From NCBI RefSeq assembly GCF_036370855.1, contig NC_088099.1, positions 71,130,718 through 71,194,717 of the forward strand: a DNA stretch of 64,000 nucleotides. The letters are read 5' to 3'. Source of the stretch: Dromaius novaehollandiae (Eukaryota; Chordata; Aves; Casuariiformes; Dromaiidae). A program made the translations under genes and the position numbers. Below the pieces are notes generated by a model, which did no database searches, was not told where the DNA came from, and worked only from the letters and a program-made list of their open reading frames with translations. Shown here piece by piece: positions 1 through 12,432 of the stretch. Numbering within the stretch: the stretch's first letter is position 1; each line of letters opens with the position of its first letter.

Positions 1-595
1 TAAGAACTTAAATAATTTTGAAGATAAAAGATAGAAAAATACAAATAACAGATAAGGTTTGTTCAAGTAAAGGCTGCTACTTGTACTTCACAGGTTATAA
101 ATATGAAAAATTGATGAAATCATGCATTTTTTCCATTAATATTTTTGCTCCTCTACACTCCAGTGAGGAGAATATATATTTTGTCTGTCAGCAGTTTCTA
201 CTGGATAGCATAGATTCATATTTAATAATAACCACCTGACATTTTTACTTCAAAAATAATTTTTAAGGTTATTATTACTTTTTTTAATCACACACACATG
301 TATCTAATTTGTATGTAAATTTGCAAAAGGGAAAACCTCCCACATCAACATTTTTCAGAAAAGCATTCTCACTTAGATAACTCAGTTGGAAAGACTGAAA
401 TCTAACTGAATACCTCAGCTAGCATGAACATGTTCATCTAAATCAGATATGAATTAGTATCTGTGTGTTCCTTCTATAAAATCAAAAGTGAAGTCGGATT
501 ATTACATTACATAGGTGGAAACAAATTTGTTAAACATGAGGCGTTTTTAATGTTAAGGATAAAAAAAATAGGACTACAAAGTGGGTTTGTGCCAA
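1..595. other. Unique AT-rich non-coding DNA
   Basis: No recognisable gene, RNA or repeat family. The frames are short and interrupted. Nothing further is visible here. Confidence 0.6.
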
Positions 596-750
596 TTCTT
601 AGTTAAATAAGGTTCCCTTTTTAGTTATTATATATTTATATATAATTTATTATATATATTAAATATTATATATAAATATTTTTATATATAAATATAAAAA
701 TATTATATATATTTAGTTATTATATAGCCTTTCTTAGTTAAATAAGGTTC
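596..750. repeat. AT-rich palindromic tract flanked by 20-bp direct repeats
   Basis: A 20-bp sequence (TTCTTAGTTAAATAAGGTTC) occurs identically at 596-615 and 731-750. Between them lies about 115 bp made almost only of A and T, with alternating TA runs and several self-complementary blocks that could extrude as a cruciform. A shorter motif, TTAGTTATTATAT, also occurs near both inner edges. The arrangement could be a target duplication round a small AT-rich palindromic element, or a slippage-driven local duplication. Confidence 0.75.
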
Positions 751-1779
751 GCTGTTTTGGAAAAATATCCCTTCATAGTCTGTGACACTGGTGGACATTG
801 ACTACTAATTGTATTAAAATCTGTACTTAGACACAGAGTTTTTCCACATATGTTGAAAATCTAATTTTTACTTCCTATTTTAGAAATTGAATTGAAATTA
901 GTTACAGAAGATATGTCTTTGCAAAGATATAATATGCAATTAAAAAATGAAAAGCATTGACAAAATGAGTGAAAACATGTTTTAATAAGCATATCTTGAA
1001 AACTTGGAAAATGATGGAAGATCTTGCCATATATCGAAGGTTTTCCAGGCAGCATTTTAAAATACAAAAGCCAAACCAACCCACCACACGTTTCGTACAG
1101 ATCTGGCTCTTACAGTAAAAAACTTTTCGACATATTTGGTGTGAACAGACTGATTTCATAATAAAAGATGTATTCCTAAAGAGAGTCATGCATTTCAATG
1201 CTGACTTCTCAGATTCAAAACCAACAAAATTAATGCCAGATGAGTCCTGTGATGTAGATATGAATCTGTTATAGCAGAATTAACCATTCTAAGGCTCTAT
1301 CCATCCTGGAATCTCAGGGTTACTATGAGCAAGAGTTCTTTAGTTGATAATGTTGCCACTGTTCTGCTATTACTTTTCGTATAACAAACGGCAAGAGTAA
1401 ATTCTCTGGGGGCATTTTAGCATTTTATTAGGACAACAGTAACAATAAAAACTAAAAGAAAAAGTATATATGAAGTATCTGGGTTTTTGCCTTCTAGGGA
1501 ACAATGTGCTGTAGAAGTTAATGTCCCTATTGTCGCCCCTTACTGCACTTCAATTTGCAGGCTCAAAACACACAAACTAGACTGTTTTAAAATGAAAGTA
1601 AGCTGGAATATTCACTCCGGGAACACACTTAATGTGCTCCAAAAGCCAATGGGCATTCAGGCCAGGGGACAGACTAGAGCTAACCCGGGGTAACCCTCCC
1701 CTCCCAAAAACCCATATATAGCATGCGCTCTTGGCACTGTTTCACACTACAGATCCATTCCCATTGTGGTGCTTACGTA
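751..1779. other. Unique non-coding DNA
   Basis: No gene or known repeat recognised. Overlapping short minus-strand frames near 861-1198 show no domain and are probably chance. Confidence 0.55.
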
Positions 1780-1862
1780 CCTATACACATCTATATATAT
1801 GTGGGTATACACATACAGACACACATACATAGCATACAGATATATATGTATACACGGACATA
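1780..1862. repeat. Imperfect TA/CA-rich simple repeat
   Basis: Alternating purine-pyrimidine tract with interrupted TATA, CACA and TACA units. It is degenerate, so it is probably an old microsatellite. Confidence 0.6.
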
Positions 1863-4800
1863 ATATAGTCTGTCTATATATCATAATTAGCAAAACTGCT
1901 TCAGGATGTGGGATTTTGAAATCTAACTACCAAGTTATTCACCAAGTTCAATATTAGAGATCCTTACTAGTGGAGTTCCTCTGTGCACCTGAAGTCCTTC
2001 AGTATCATACTGCTGGTGCCTCTGTTCCCAGAGGTGGACAGGTACTAACACACCAAGCTCCTGGTGCCATATGGCTGCTCTTGATTTGAAGAAATGAAAG
2101 TGCTGAGTAGGAAGCTGGAAAAAAATGGGGACTGTGGTAGGGAGGCAGGTGGAGCTGAGTGAGGAGGGCTGTTATTTTGGAAGTGTGTTGTATGCACTAA
2201 GGTGGTGAAGGGTCTAAAGTTTCTCCAGCTCGAGGTATCAGAGAGTGGAAGGACAGTGAATTTATGGTTGTTGTTTTTGCATAATATAGCACTCTGCTTC
2301 TAAATATTACCTCTGCTCCCCCACATTATGGAGTGGGGGGAACCTGACCGACTCGGATGTCTTATCTGTGAGGCCGGAGTCTGAGTGCATGTGCTGTGAC
2401 TGGAGCAGGCTTTGCCTGGAATTTAGCCTTGTGTTCGGCATTGGCTAATTTTGTGGTTAAAGAATTCTCCTGGGAAACGGGGAACCTGCTTTAATATACC
2501 TATTTTTCTGTTTAGAAAAGGTTTGAGGCCTTGCCTCCTTCTGTCCTAGCCAACAGGCTAATAAGCATGCAAAAGTGGAGGTATTCCGCTTTGTATAGGT
2601 AAATATTATTTAGAAACAAGGGGTGAAAGATAGCCTTTATAGTGCATAAGTTAGGGAGTTGTGAAACTTTGCTGTTAAAATCAGGATATTTACAGTCCTG
2701 TTTCAAAGAACATTCGTTCATTACGTTCACCGTATAACAGCTTCAGCAGAAGATGACTTTACTCTCCAGTAGTCACTGAAGTGGTAAGTCATGGACTCTT
2801 TTTATATGAGAAGAACCTCCATCCAGGTTCCTGCTTCAAATCAAGCAGGGTGATAGTTAAAAAGTAGGTCTCCCAGGACCTAGTGAAAAGCTGGATTTAT
2901 CTTTTGGGAAATATCACAAGGTAGGCAATTTCTCCAGTAGCAGCTGTTATATTTGCTCTGGTGTGGTCAAAAACCCAGGAGAAAAACAGCATGAGGCAGC
3001 TCAGCTGTAAATGGAAACTAAGCTGGGATGAAATGCTGTCATTCACTTCAAGAAACCAGAATATACTGATTGACAATAGTTTAACAAAATCGAATACCCT
3101 ATTTAGAAGTCGCAAACAGATGAGACATATGATTGTGTCAATATTTGCATTTTTTGCAATTTTCATTTTCTAATGACATTTTTGGCAATATTCTTGATTA
3201 GCTCTAATTAGGCAGGCAAGTAGACAAAGATACATATAACAAGCAAACACTCTGCAGTAAAGAAGCAGGGGGGAAAGCAGTTGACACCTACCATGGCTTG
3301 CTCAGTGACATAGCACATCAGTCATATGAGTGAGAATAAAGCCCATACTTTCTGAGCCATAAGCCTTCAAATTTAATCAGAAAGTTATTTTTATTCTCTC
3401 TTTAAGTATAATTAGCACTAGCTATGGAAAAATACTTTACCAAAATAGTCTGGGAATTAATCAGTAAGGGAGAAAAGAAACTTGTAGTTAGTTTCTGAAT
3501 TAATAAAAAGAAAAGTTTAACATATATGCTTGGAAAATATCTAGCAAAGTTAAACCAGATCCATGCATCCAACCGTCAAAAAATGAAGGCAATTAGCAGC
3601 AATTATAGAGCTTCTTTCCCAAAACTATGTATTGTAAATCCTTTTAATCAGGGAAAGCACCAATAACATCAAGCCATTGTGTGTCTGAACAGGAAGCCTA
3701 GTATGTAGGAACACTTTGCTTTTAATTAACTTTTGGATACCACTTTCTGCAGATTACTATCAGAAGAGGTGCTGCATAGAGGAAACTATGTATTTTAGAT
3801 TCCAATTAAAGGATTAATTGTATTTTTAAGTGCAATATGGTAATGAGGCTTAATGGTTGTTTGCTGGAGGTATACTGTACTTAATAGGTTGGTGGATTAA
3901 ACAGTCCCTGCATTAAAAAGAATTATTGTATTTGTCATAAATACCTTTGAGGATAAATTTGCTTTCAACTAGTGGAGGAGTTCTTTGATACAAAATATGA
4001 AGGATTACATGATGGTGACAGGAGAAGTAGTCTGCATCTGTCAGGTGTGCTCCTGATCATAGGCCAAGAAAACTTTCAAAGTAACCTGGGGCACATAACA
4101 TTTAGAAACTGAGCCCTGTTATCAAAAATCAAAGAATCCGATGCAGTTGAATGTTTTTTATTTGGAAAGGAGAAGTTAAGAAGTAATGCATTTGGAATTT
4201 ATTGTGTTTTCTGTACTAGCTGCACTTTTTCTATTGGACTCACTAACCTCTCAGTTATAGGACAACTGTGTTTATAACAGTATCTGCTACTGTAATGTAA
4301 AAGTGAAACTGCAGAAGTCAAGTTCTCAACATGGCCCCAAGGCATGACCACAAAGGGCAATTTAAGGGGGGGAAAAAAACCCAACAAAAACTCAGGGACA
4401 TCTCCAGAGTGAATAATTTTCATCTGCTTGTTTCAAGACTGGGGAGTTTCATAGGAATTATTTTTCATGGGAATTTTGCAATAATCTGTCCTAACCCCAC
4501 CCACCCTTTCATGTTGGATATGGTTGGTAATTGTGCAAGGGCATGGGTGGGGGAAAAATAGCTGCTGTGATTTTGGAGTAATTTAGTTTCTAGAGACTGA
4601 AGTCTTTCATTTTTAGCAATGTATAATCTAGAGTAAGCCTTTTCCTATATAAAAATATAGCCTCCTTTCAACTACTCTGTAGATATTGGAAGTTCACATC
4701 ACTGTACACCCAGGGAGGGAAACTGCAGAGTTGGAGGGGGATTTAGTTTTGATCTGGGTGGGTGGGGAGGACTGGGCAACAGGATGGCCATGTTATATGG

Positions 4801-6268
4801 CTAGGGAGTGTGCACACATGCTGGCATGGGCTTTACCAAGAAAAGGGAGAAGGGGATAAGCAAACTTGGCGATCCTATAAGAAAAAAACAAAACAATTTT
4901 TTAAGAAAGGAATTAAGGTTGGAACCACAGAGAAGGGAATTTAAAGCAGCATAACTCAAGAAAAAAAGATGTTTAAATATTAATAGAAGTATAAAGAAGT
5001 GTTATTGGCAGTTATATAAAACGTATGCAGACTTGTGAACACAATTATTTAACTTGATTTAGGTTTAAATACCAATGTTGCACTCATCATAGTGTCAGCT
5101 TTCAAAATAACATTGCAATAGTTCCCTAGATCTTGAAAAGAGCCAAGTCTCTCAGTCTCTTAAAGTGTTACGGGTTGAAGAGAAGTTAAGGGGGAACGTG
5201 AATAGGTAGAGCACAGGTTTAGAAGAGCAACACTGATCCCACAACCTTCTTCTTTTCCTCTTTCAGCCCTCAGACCTTATGAGAGAAGCTTTTTTCAATA
5301 GGAAGCTTAAGCTTCCCTTAAGTATGATTAGACTTGGAAGACATTAGGGGAGCTACAGATCTCTTTGTTTGTTTATTTATTTAAGGAGACTTTAAGGTCC
5401 TTTTCATGATGAAATAAGTTCATCAAAGATAACAGTCTTTGAGGTAAGACCCAAACAAAAAGTTTAATACCTCTTGATGAATGAAGTTATTCAATATTTT
5501 TCAGAACTTCTAGATCTCTGTTAGATGGAAGGATACAAGATCATGCAAGTGTTTTTTCACTTGTCAGCTTCTCCCAGTGTTTTTCGTATGAAGTTCGTAC
5601 TTGGTTTGTATGAACTTTGGTTCATATGAACCCAACTCTTCAAAGTCTACTGGAAAAGAAGGTAAGGTGATAACACATCGATGTAATATACACTAAGTAT
5701 GAACAAAAGCTGGTGTCTGTAGAGAACATAGATACAGAAAGACCTATGAAATAGAATATGTATTCTCAACAGTTTACAAATAAATCATGTGCCAGGGGTG
5801 TGTGAAATGTCTGCTCCCCAGGCTGATTACTATTTGTTGTCTGTAAGTTTTAGCAAAGAAGAGAAAGTCTAAGGTAATAAAAAGGAAAGGCCAAGGGATA
5901 TTTATTGACAGTCAGGGTCAGCTTGTCAGTGCAAGCCAATTTTTCACCCAGTGAGTCAAATAAAGAAAAGTGAGTCTGCTAAGATGGTTATTCCTGCACC
6001 CAGTTTAAGACAATTTTGAGGTTCTTTCAACTTATCTCCTTATAACCTTTAGTAAACCACTACCTAATTCTTTTATTATAATTATTTCTGGCTTTGCAGA
6101 AAAGCATTGCAGAAAAGCTAAATGGCTTTAGGAATAAAGGAACTTTAAACAGTATCATTTTCTGAATCAATTCAGCAAGCCATAAAATCCCAACTAGGTA
6201 GTTTTGAAAAGAACATGTCTGATTTGTGATTTTTGGTGGCTGGAGAGTGGAGCTGGTGGTAAATCTTA
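1863..6268. other. Unique non-coding DNA
   Basis: About 4.4 kb with no gene, RNA or confidently named repeat. A slightly GC-richer patch with a few CpGs lies at about 2330-2420. At about 5584-5632 there is a cluster of near-palindromic GTATGAAC / GTTCATATGAAC words. The short frames in this stretch look like chance openings in AT-rich DNA. Confidence 0.55.
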
Positions 6269-6376
6269 TTATATTGAACACTTATTTGCAGTCTTCGCTA
6301 TTAAATAAGTCCATTGGTCTGCTTATATTGAACACTTATTTGCAGTCTTCGCTATTAAATAAGTCCATTGGTCTGC
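6269..6376. repeat. Perfect 54-bp tandem duplication (two copies)
   Basis: The segment 6269-6322 is repeated exactly at 6323-6376, head to tail, with no mismatch that I can see. The unit is not low-complexity (it contains TTATATTGAACAC at its start and CCATTGGTCTGC at its end). Perfect identity suggests a recent event or an assembly artefact. Confidence 0.95.
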
Positions 6377-7149
6377 AAAGCTAGAGATGCTTTGCTGCAG
6401 TTTCATCATTTCAATATGGTTGTCTGTTTCAAATTCTTCATGTTCTCCCTAGTTATCACAATTTCTTCTGTGCATCAGCTGGATTGATTTGCAGTTCTAA
6501 GATTTAGGACATTTGTTTTCTCCTTTTGTATTCACATGGTCAATGGGAAGCTCCTCAGGTTTCTCTAAAGAAGAATTTTTCTTAGTACATCTACATTTTC
6601 ACACCTCTTCTTCATCAGACTTCAAGCATTGCTAATTATTCATCTGCATAAGCCTGACTGAGTGATTTGCAGAGAATCCCACGAGTCATAGTTCAGTCTA
6701 GGAAATTATTTACCTTTTCACCTTAATTGGCCTAAGGATCTGCAGAGACAAATCACATCTGATGCCCAGAGATACAGAGGAGTGACCTACCAGAGGAGAT
6801 ATGGACTTTTGACCCATTTTGCCCTATATCCTCTCTCTGACAATGATGAAAATAACAAAGTGATATTTGACTTGGTTTACCTGCCCATCATCCCATAATC
6901 TGTGGTTCAGGGACTTTTTCTGTTATTTGTATTCATCATCTGTTTCTTAATTCTATTTAGTGTTATATGTTCAACGAGTTTGCCTGCGCAGAAACTAGAC
7001 ATCCCTACTTATCCATCTACAGAATGATCATGTGATCCTTGGATTCTTTCTTGGACTGGCCTCAAACTTGACACCTTCTTTTCTTCTTTAGTTTAAGAAA
7101 GAGATAGCTTTTGCATTTAAAATCTGAGTTCCTTTGGAACTCTTGGATT
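6377..7149. other. Unique non-coding DNA
   Basis: No gene recognised. The 3' part may hold more of the neighbouring antisense LINE, but it is too decayed to assign by eye. Confidence 0.45.
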
Positions 7150-7480
7150 AATTCTACTTGGTCCTAGCAATGTGTTACTATTCCGATATCCAATTTGCTC
7201 TAAAGCCCTCCACCAGCACTTCAATCTGAGATAATTTCTCGGGTTCATCTGCTGTAAAAAAAGACATGGATATAAGAAATTCCCTAAACTCCACCTTAAA
7301 GAACATCAGTGCAGAAGATTCATTTAGCTTTTATGCAGTGGTCTTATTGGACTTAAGAAAGTCAGAGCTCAGTCTTGGTGATTCTGTCTTTGGTTCAGCA
7401 GACCTTAAAGACAGTAAAGTCAAGTCAATTCTGACACAAGTGTAATCCTTGGAATTCACCTCTGTACTACTGGATTTCAG
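7150..7480 (-). mobile_element. CR1-type LINE fragment, antisense (decayed)
   Basis: The plus strand reads like the antisense of a sauropsid CR1/L3 ORF2, in the stretch between the endonuclease and reverse transcriptase domains. The recognisable words are around 7190-7230 (a 'caatttgctctaaagccctcc' type of phrase) and 7285-7350, where GATTCATTTAGCTTTTATGC and CAGTGGTCTTATT follow in the expected order. The reading frame is destroyed. It is a 5'- and 3'-truncated piece with edges uncertain by about 50-100 bp. The family call comes from memory of sauropsid consensus sequences. Confidence 0.6.
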
Positions 7481-9319
7481 ATCAGTAGAAACATTTTTCC
7501 TATTAATTCTTCCATATCATGACATACAGGATCATCTGTTCACATCCATATCCTGTAACTCTAGCAAAAAGCATGCAACTGATTCAGACTAAAACATACA
7601 GTCTAAATTCAGTTTAAAATGTAAATGTCTAGAGTTGTGAAATTCATTTCACCTTGAATGAGCTGTCCATGGACAAAAACTTGCAAAGGGAATAATAGTT
7701 GCTACTTGCAGTATAACTGTGGCTGTTCAAGATGTGAAGACCACAGATTACACAACCGGTCCTCTACTGCTGTTAATCGGGAATCTTAATTTAGCATGGG
7801 TGTGTGTGTATTGGGCTGAGGAGGAGGAAGGGAGAGGAGTGAGGAAAGAGAGTGGATATTGCGTAGCCCTGACCATGAGAATAGCAGGTATGGTAACCTG
7901 GTAGACTGAAGGGTCAAAGTGGAGGTGTAGCACACCAAACTCTGTGACAGAATTAGTTTGACCGGCAAAGAAGTTCCTCAGTGACCTTCCCTGAAATCCT
8001 GCCAGATTTGGATTTTTTACATTACAAATTCATCATAAGTATTACAATTCCACCCAATTTTGCAGTATTATTATACCTGTTGGACAAAGGGTCCATAAGG
8101 TTTCAGGAGGCATGGCCTGTCCTTCTCCATTGTTTATGACTTCTTTTCTCCTTCTCACACTGATCTTATTTCTACAGGGAACTTTGTTCTTTAGGGCTTC
8201 AGCCCACATCAAAGGCCAGAAAAGATGGCACTGAGATTTCATGGATTCCCCTCCTCTCCCTACCTCCCGCATTCCTCTCTTACCATTTGCTTTCTAAGAC
8301 TCTCTGGGGCCAGAGAGAGCAGAAGCAGAGCAGAGGGAGGGAGGTACGGTGGAGCTAGGTGGCCCAGTCTTCACAGAGTAATACACAAGATCAGTTGCAT
8401 GGCTGGTTAGTGCAAAAGCTGGTGTGCCAGCAACTCATTGTTTTGGTGTTATTTGATAACGTGTATGTTTAAAATCACTTTACCATCACAGCATTGGAAT
8501 ACTACCTGTCACTAATGCCCATTGAAATGTTAGTACTGAATTGACAGATGCAATGAATCAGACATGGTTCAGAAGGAGAACATGCAACTATCTAAGCAAC
8601 GCTTAGGCACTGGAAGGGACTGTGGCAAGAGCAAACATGAATGAACATTTAAGAATGGTGAAGGATATAGCAGCAGATGCTGAAGTACTGGTGGTGCTGC
8701 GGCTGCAATAAAGGTGATTTTCGTGCTTAAGCCAGCGCAGTCATCTGCATGTTCACCCACCCTGATTCACCATAGTTATGATTCAGACTACAGCTTATCC
8801 ATATTTGCTGGGCAAAGTTTTTTCACTCAAAATGCAATCATGGGTGAAAAATTACTTCAGCAAACAAAAGGAGGGGGTAAAAAAAGAAAAAAAGAGAGAA
8901 AAAGCTTGTTACAATATTTTCAAAATAAAATGTGCAATATTTTAGCTTGAAGTGATGATTCCTTTACCAATACACAAATGTAACTTGCTAAAAAGATATG
9001 AATGAAGATGACAATGAGATATTTCACAAATGATGTTATGTTCAAACCAAAATATAGATATTTCTTCCCATCTTTATGTTCCTGTGTGAAAAATGAGAGA
9101 AAATCATTTCAGATTGCTCCAAAATTGATTTTTCCACAATTTTTCAGGTCAGCCCATGAAGTGAAAAATCAATTCTTCACAGAGCTTTAACTCAAGCCAT
9201 TCTTGAATATAAAATTATTACTTTTCTCATGAGCTTTTTCCATGGCACTCCTCACCACATAAATTAATTTATCTTAATTTGGCATAGATTAATTAATTTA
9301 TCTTCGCTATACTTTTGTA
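7481..9319. other. Unique non-coding DNA
   Basis: No gene recognised. Contains the short duplicated phrase ATTAATTTATCTT at about 9262 and 9291, and a purine-rich A/G tract at about 8866-8903. Open frames near 7719-7968 and 8225-8410 on both strands carry no domain. Confidence 0.5.
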
Positions 9320-9385
9320 AAATAACTGGGATTATTATTTCCATTTTACATAAGAGAAATTGAGGTATAGTTAGATTAGAAAGAA
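9320..9385 (-). mobile_element. MIR (CORE-SINE) relic
   Basis: The plus strand shows the antisense MIR core: ATTATTATTTCCATTTTACA followed by an 'agagaaattgaggtatag' phrase, the counterpart of the 'cattttacagatgaggaaactgaggcacag' part of MIR. Only the core is recognisable. MIR is an ancient tRNA-derived non-autonomous retroposon. Confidence 0.65.
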
Positions 9386-9706
9386 AAAAAAAAGGACTTT
9401 CAGGTGCCCCACACAACTACAGTCTAATTTAGCAGAATAGTTTTCTGTTACATAAAACAGAGAACTCAGAGTACAGACTAGCTAAATGGCCAAAACACAC
9501 TTCCCATTGACATCCACCCCTATGCTTCCATAGTGCCTTTGCAAACAAGATCTCAGGTTTCTTACTGGACACCAGGAGACTGAGGAATACAACTAGTGGT
9601 TATCTGTGGAAAATGTGCTTTAAAGAACCGTCATGTAGGCACCATCTCAAAAGCACAATGGCAAGAGCCATTTAAAAAATGATAATATAAGCAAAACAAC
9701 CTATTT

Positions 9707-9711
9707 CCCTC
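9707..9711. repeat. Target-site duplication of LTR 1, left copy (CCCTC)
   Basis: CCCTC immediately before the LTR's TG and again directly after its terminal CA at 10455-10459. Five-base duplications are typical of several retroviral integrases. Confidence 0.85.
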
Positions 9712-10067
9712 TGTAGAGAACCGGTACTAAATGCGGTTTTGTCTCGACTTTGCCACCACACTGCCATTTCCTGGCATTGAACATCCTGCCTCGAACTAAA
9801 GAAACCATCTTCTCCACAGTTTAGAGGTAAACAACCTCATGCGCCTGCACAGGGGAAAAAAAAAGGTGCAAAGAGGGCAGAAGAAGGCTTCTAGGGGAAC
9901 AGCACGTCTGGCATGAATCGCACGTACACATTTACGATTTGCGCATAAGCAAGAGACCCGCAGAAGCCCCTAGCCCGTTTCTGGAAGGTTCCAAGAGGGT
10001 AGACTGCGCATGACAGCTAAACTGCAAGGGAAGTGAGGAAGCATCTCCCAGAGGCAGGGCAAAAACC

Positions 10068-10074
10068 TATAAAA
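10068..10074 (+). promoter_or_regulatory. LTR 1 TATA box
   Basis: TATAAAA within CCTATAAAACCC, followed about 20 bp later by AATAAA (10090-10095). It is conserved in copy 2 at 19995-20001. Transcription would start roughly 10095-10105. Confidence 0.7.
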
Positions 10075-10160
10075 CCCACAAACTGTGTGAATAAAGGGGA
10101 GAAGGAGCCCTGCAGAGCAGCTGCCTGTGCGCCAAACTCCGCACTCATCACAGCCGGGCC

Positions 10161-10355
10161 ATGGCCGCCGCCGCCGCTGCTGGTGGGGGGCTTGCAACAA
10201 CTGAAGATCTTGAACGGAGTCAGTGGAACATCGCTGGATTTGGAGTGGCAGTAGCTAGTTTCTTTTCTCTTTTCCCAACTTTCTCTATCTCTTCCCCTTG
10301 CCCTTGTTCCCCTCTCCCCTTCACCCTTCCCCCACCTTTTCTCCCCACTTCGTGA
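10161..10355 (+). CDS. Small open frame inside LTR 1 (64 codons), function unknown
   Basis: An ATG in a textbook Kozak setting (GCCATGG) opens a 64-codon frame running from six alanine codons and a GGG stretch through the shared R/U5 region into the pyrimidine-rich tract (serine/proline/phenylalanine-rich). It lies about 90 bp downstream of the TATA box and would be in the 5' leader of an LTR-driven transcript. No protein family is recognised. The ATG and alanine stretch are missing from copy 2 because of an internal deletion. Coding is only a possibility; the composition may simply follow from GCC/GCT and CT-rich tracts. Confidence 0.25.
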   Translation: MAAAAAAGGGLATTEDLERSQWNIAGFGVAVASFFSLFPTFSISSPCPCSPLPFTLPPPFLPTS

Positions 10356-10357
10356 AA

Positions 10358-10363
10358 AATAAA
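10358..10363 (+). terminator. LTR 1 polyadenylation signal
   Basis: AATAAA within GAAAAATAAAGTTAAAAGG. The signal and its surroundings are conserved in all three LTR copies (20214-20219 in copy 2; 50811-50816 on the minus strand in copy 3). Confidence 0.7.
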
Positions 10364-10459
10364 GTTAAAAGGTTGTATGATATTTGACCGGTTATAGCAT
10401 CTTAATCTCGTCCTTGGGATCGTAATGAAGCCCTTCCGATATTGGATCGGGACACCCTC

Positions 10460-12432
10460 CAACAGTAAAATGTTCATACAATATTGGATTCTGCCACATT
10501 CAAATAGGAGTGACACTACAATACTGTTACTACAATATGGGAACTATCAAAATCTGTTGCCAGAAAACAAAGATTACACGGTGGGGAATGCAGAATGAGA
10601 CCACATATCTTCAGATCACAAAGATGGCAATGATAATGATTGATAACATGTTTGAAAAAATGCCTTTTCTTCAGTACACATTTAATTTTTCCTTAAATTC
10701 TGCACCCAGATATAACTGGTGACATTCCACTGAAAATACAGTAATGCAGGTCCAAAAAAAATGCCAAATATGGCCTATATTATTCATCCCCAATCATAAT
10801 TTTAAGATAAGGCCATGACATATTACATGAGATCCAAGCAGCAATGCACATTGCCCTTACGGGCAAAAATCCTATATCTTTGTATCACCATTTAAGTGAT
10901 ACTAAACTTTGTGATTTGTCTGCCTATACATCTTCCTTAAGTCTCATTATAGGTCAAATTAAAGTGATTTTCATTTCTGAGATGAGATTAAACTCACATT
11001 CAGGTGCTGATTGAGTTTTAGAATATTTTATTGGGAAAAAGTAGACTTCAGAGCTGGCAGTCTACTGCTACAGTATGACACTCTGTGAGACCATTAAATT
11101 TAATCTTTCCTTCAGACTCACTCCAGGGGTGATTTCAATTAAATTTGTTGAAAATTTATCAGTTTCTTGCATGTAGGCATAAATGATTCAAAGGCACTTA
11201 CATATTCACTGAGCAGAATGTATTGAAGGGTACATATTATTGTTATAACTTTTCACCATTTTTTTATAAATTTGCCCAATAGGAGCTGCCATTATTCAAA
11301 ACTCTTGTTCTCTGCATTAAATGTTAATATTGCTCATTCAGAAAAGAAATCTATTTTTCTACGCAATTTTTCAAAATATACCTTAGTCACCCTTTTCTTT
11401 GGTGTCCTGGTACAGCTGTTTCCTAGAGGAAACATAATAGCATTTAGCTTACTAATAACTTGGAAAGCAGTTTTCTGTCCACTGCTAAAGGACATGACAT
11501 GGTTGATGCTGATGTAGTTTTCAGGTAACATGATAGAATCTGTTCATGGAACTCATCTTGATTTCTTTATTTTCTCAATTATCATCATGGGAGGTGTGCT
11601 TTTACACTAAGCAAATATATCAATGCTGAGAAGACAAACAAGTAAAAGGGCACAAGCATCTCAGAGATAACATTAGATAAGAAGGAAAGCACTTAGTTCA
11701 CAATAAATGTGTTTGCTCTTATCTATCTACAAGAACCTATTAGACATCTTTGTGCCCTTAAGAATTTATCTACAGAATCCATTGGGCAGGGTCTGTGCTT
11801 TTGATTACTTCACGTATCTGTATCTGAAAATGCTGGTTGTGTACCTGTATGCCTGTTTAGGGATGACAACCTCATGTGTTTCATACAAATCTTTCTAAGA
11901 GTATGCTAGATCTACCTTCAATTTTGGTAGCTTGTCTGCCAAATGGAAAATGCAAAGAAAGAAAACAAATGATCATTATATGCAATTTTCTGAGTAAAAA
12001 ACTTCTACAAACTGTATGAGTTCAATGCTTTAGCAGGAAAGGCTACCATGAAGTTGGTAGAAAATACGTATTCGTTCCAGAATTTTTTTGAGGACTTTTG
12101 AATGTAGCTGAAGGCTCATTTGTGAGCGAGCTGTACCCATCATCTCATGACCTTCTGGATTCTGCAACTCTTCCTCCTACAGTACTTATTCAACGGCTAA
12201 CCAACCCACATCAATAAGACTGCTTATTAAATAAACTATTACTCAGACTGAGTAGGAGCGGCAGACTGCATTAGCCTAGTAAGCATTTTGTTTGAATTAC
12301 CTGCTATAATTCAAACTTTTTATGCTTTTGTTTAGATCTCTTTTCCTCATTATGAACTCAGGGAGAACATAAACAATTTCTTAAGTTGGGCTGTATAGCT
12401 TTCTTTCAAATAAGATTAAATCATATTTGAAA
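10460..12432. other. Unique non-coding DNA
   Basis: No gene or repeat recognised. There is no primer-binding site or retroviral internal region downstream of LTR 1. Confidence 0.55.

Larger units (their letters stand above)
9712..10454 (+). mobile_element. Solo retroviral LTR, copy 1 (743 bp, complete)
   Basis: This starts TGTAGAGAACCGG and ends GGATCGGGACA, so it has TG...CA termini, and it is flanked by a perfect 5-bp duplication (CCCTC). A TATA box (TATAAAA) is at 10068-10074. There are two polyadenylation signals (AATAAA), at 10090-10095 and 10358-10363; the second is conserved in the other two copies. A pyrimidine-rich tract spans about 10255-10350. No primer-binding site or gag/pol/env follows, so this is a solo LTR left by recombination between two LTRs. 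It is markedly richer in GC and CpG than the surrounding desert, which suggests a younger insertion. The copy at 19643 belongs to the same subfamily and the copy at 50720 is related only at the 3' end. Confidence 0.92.
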
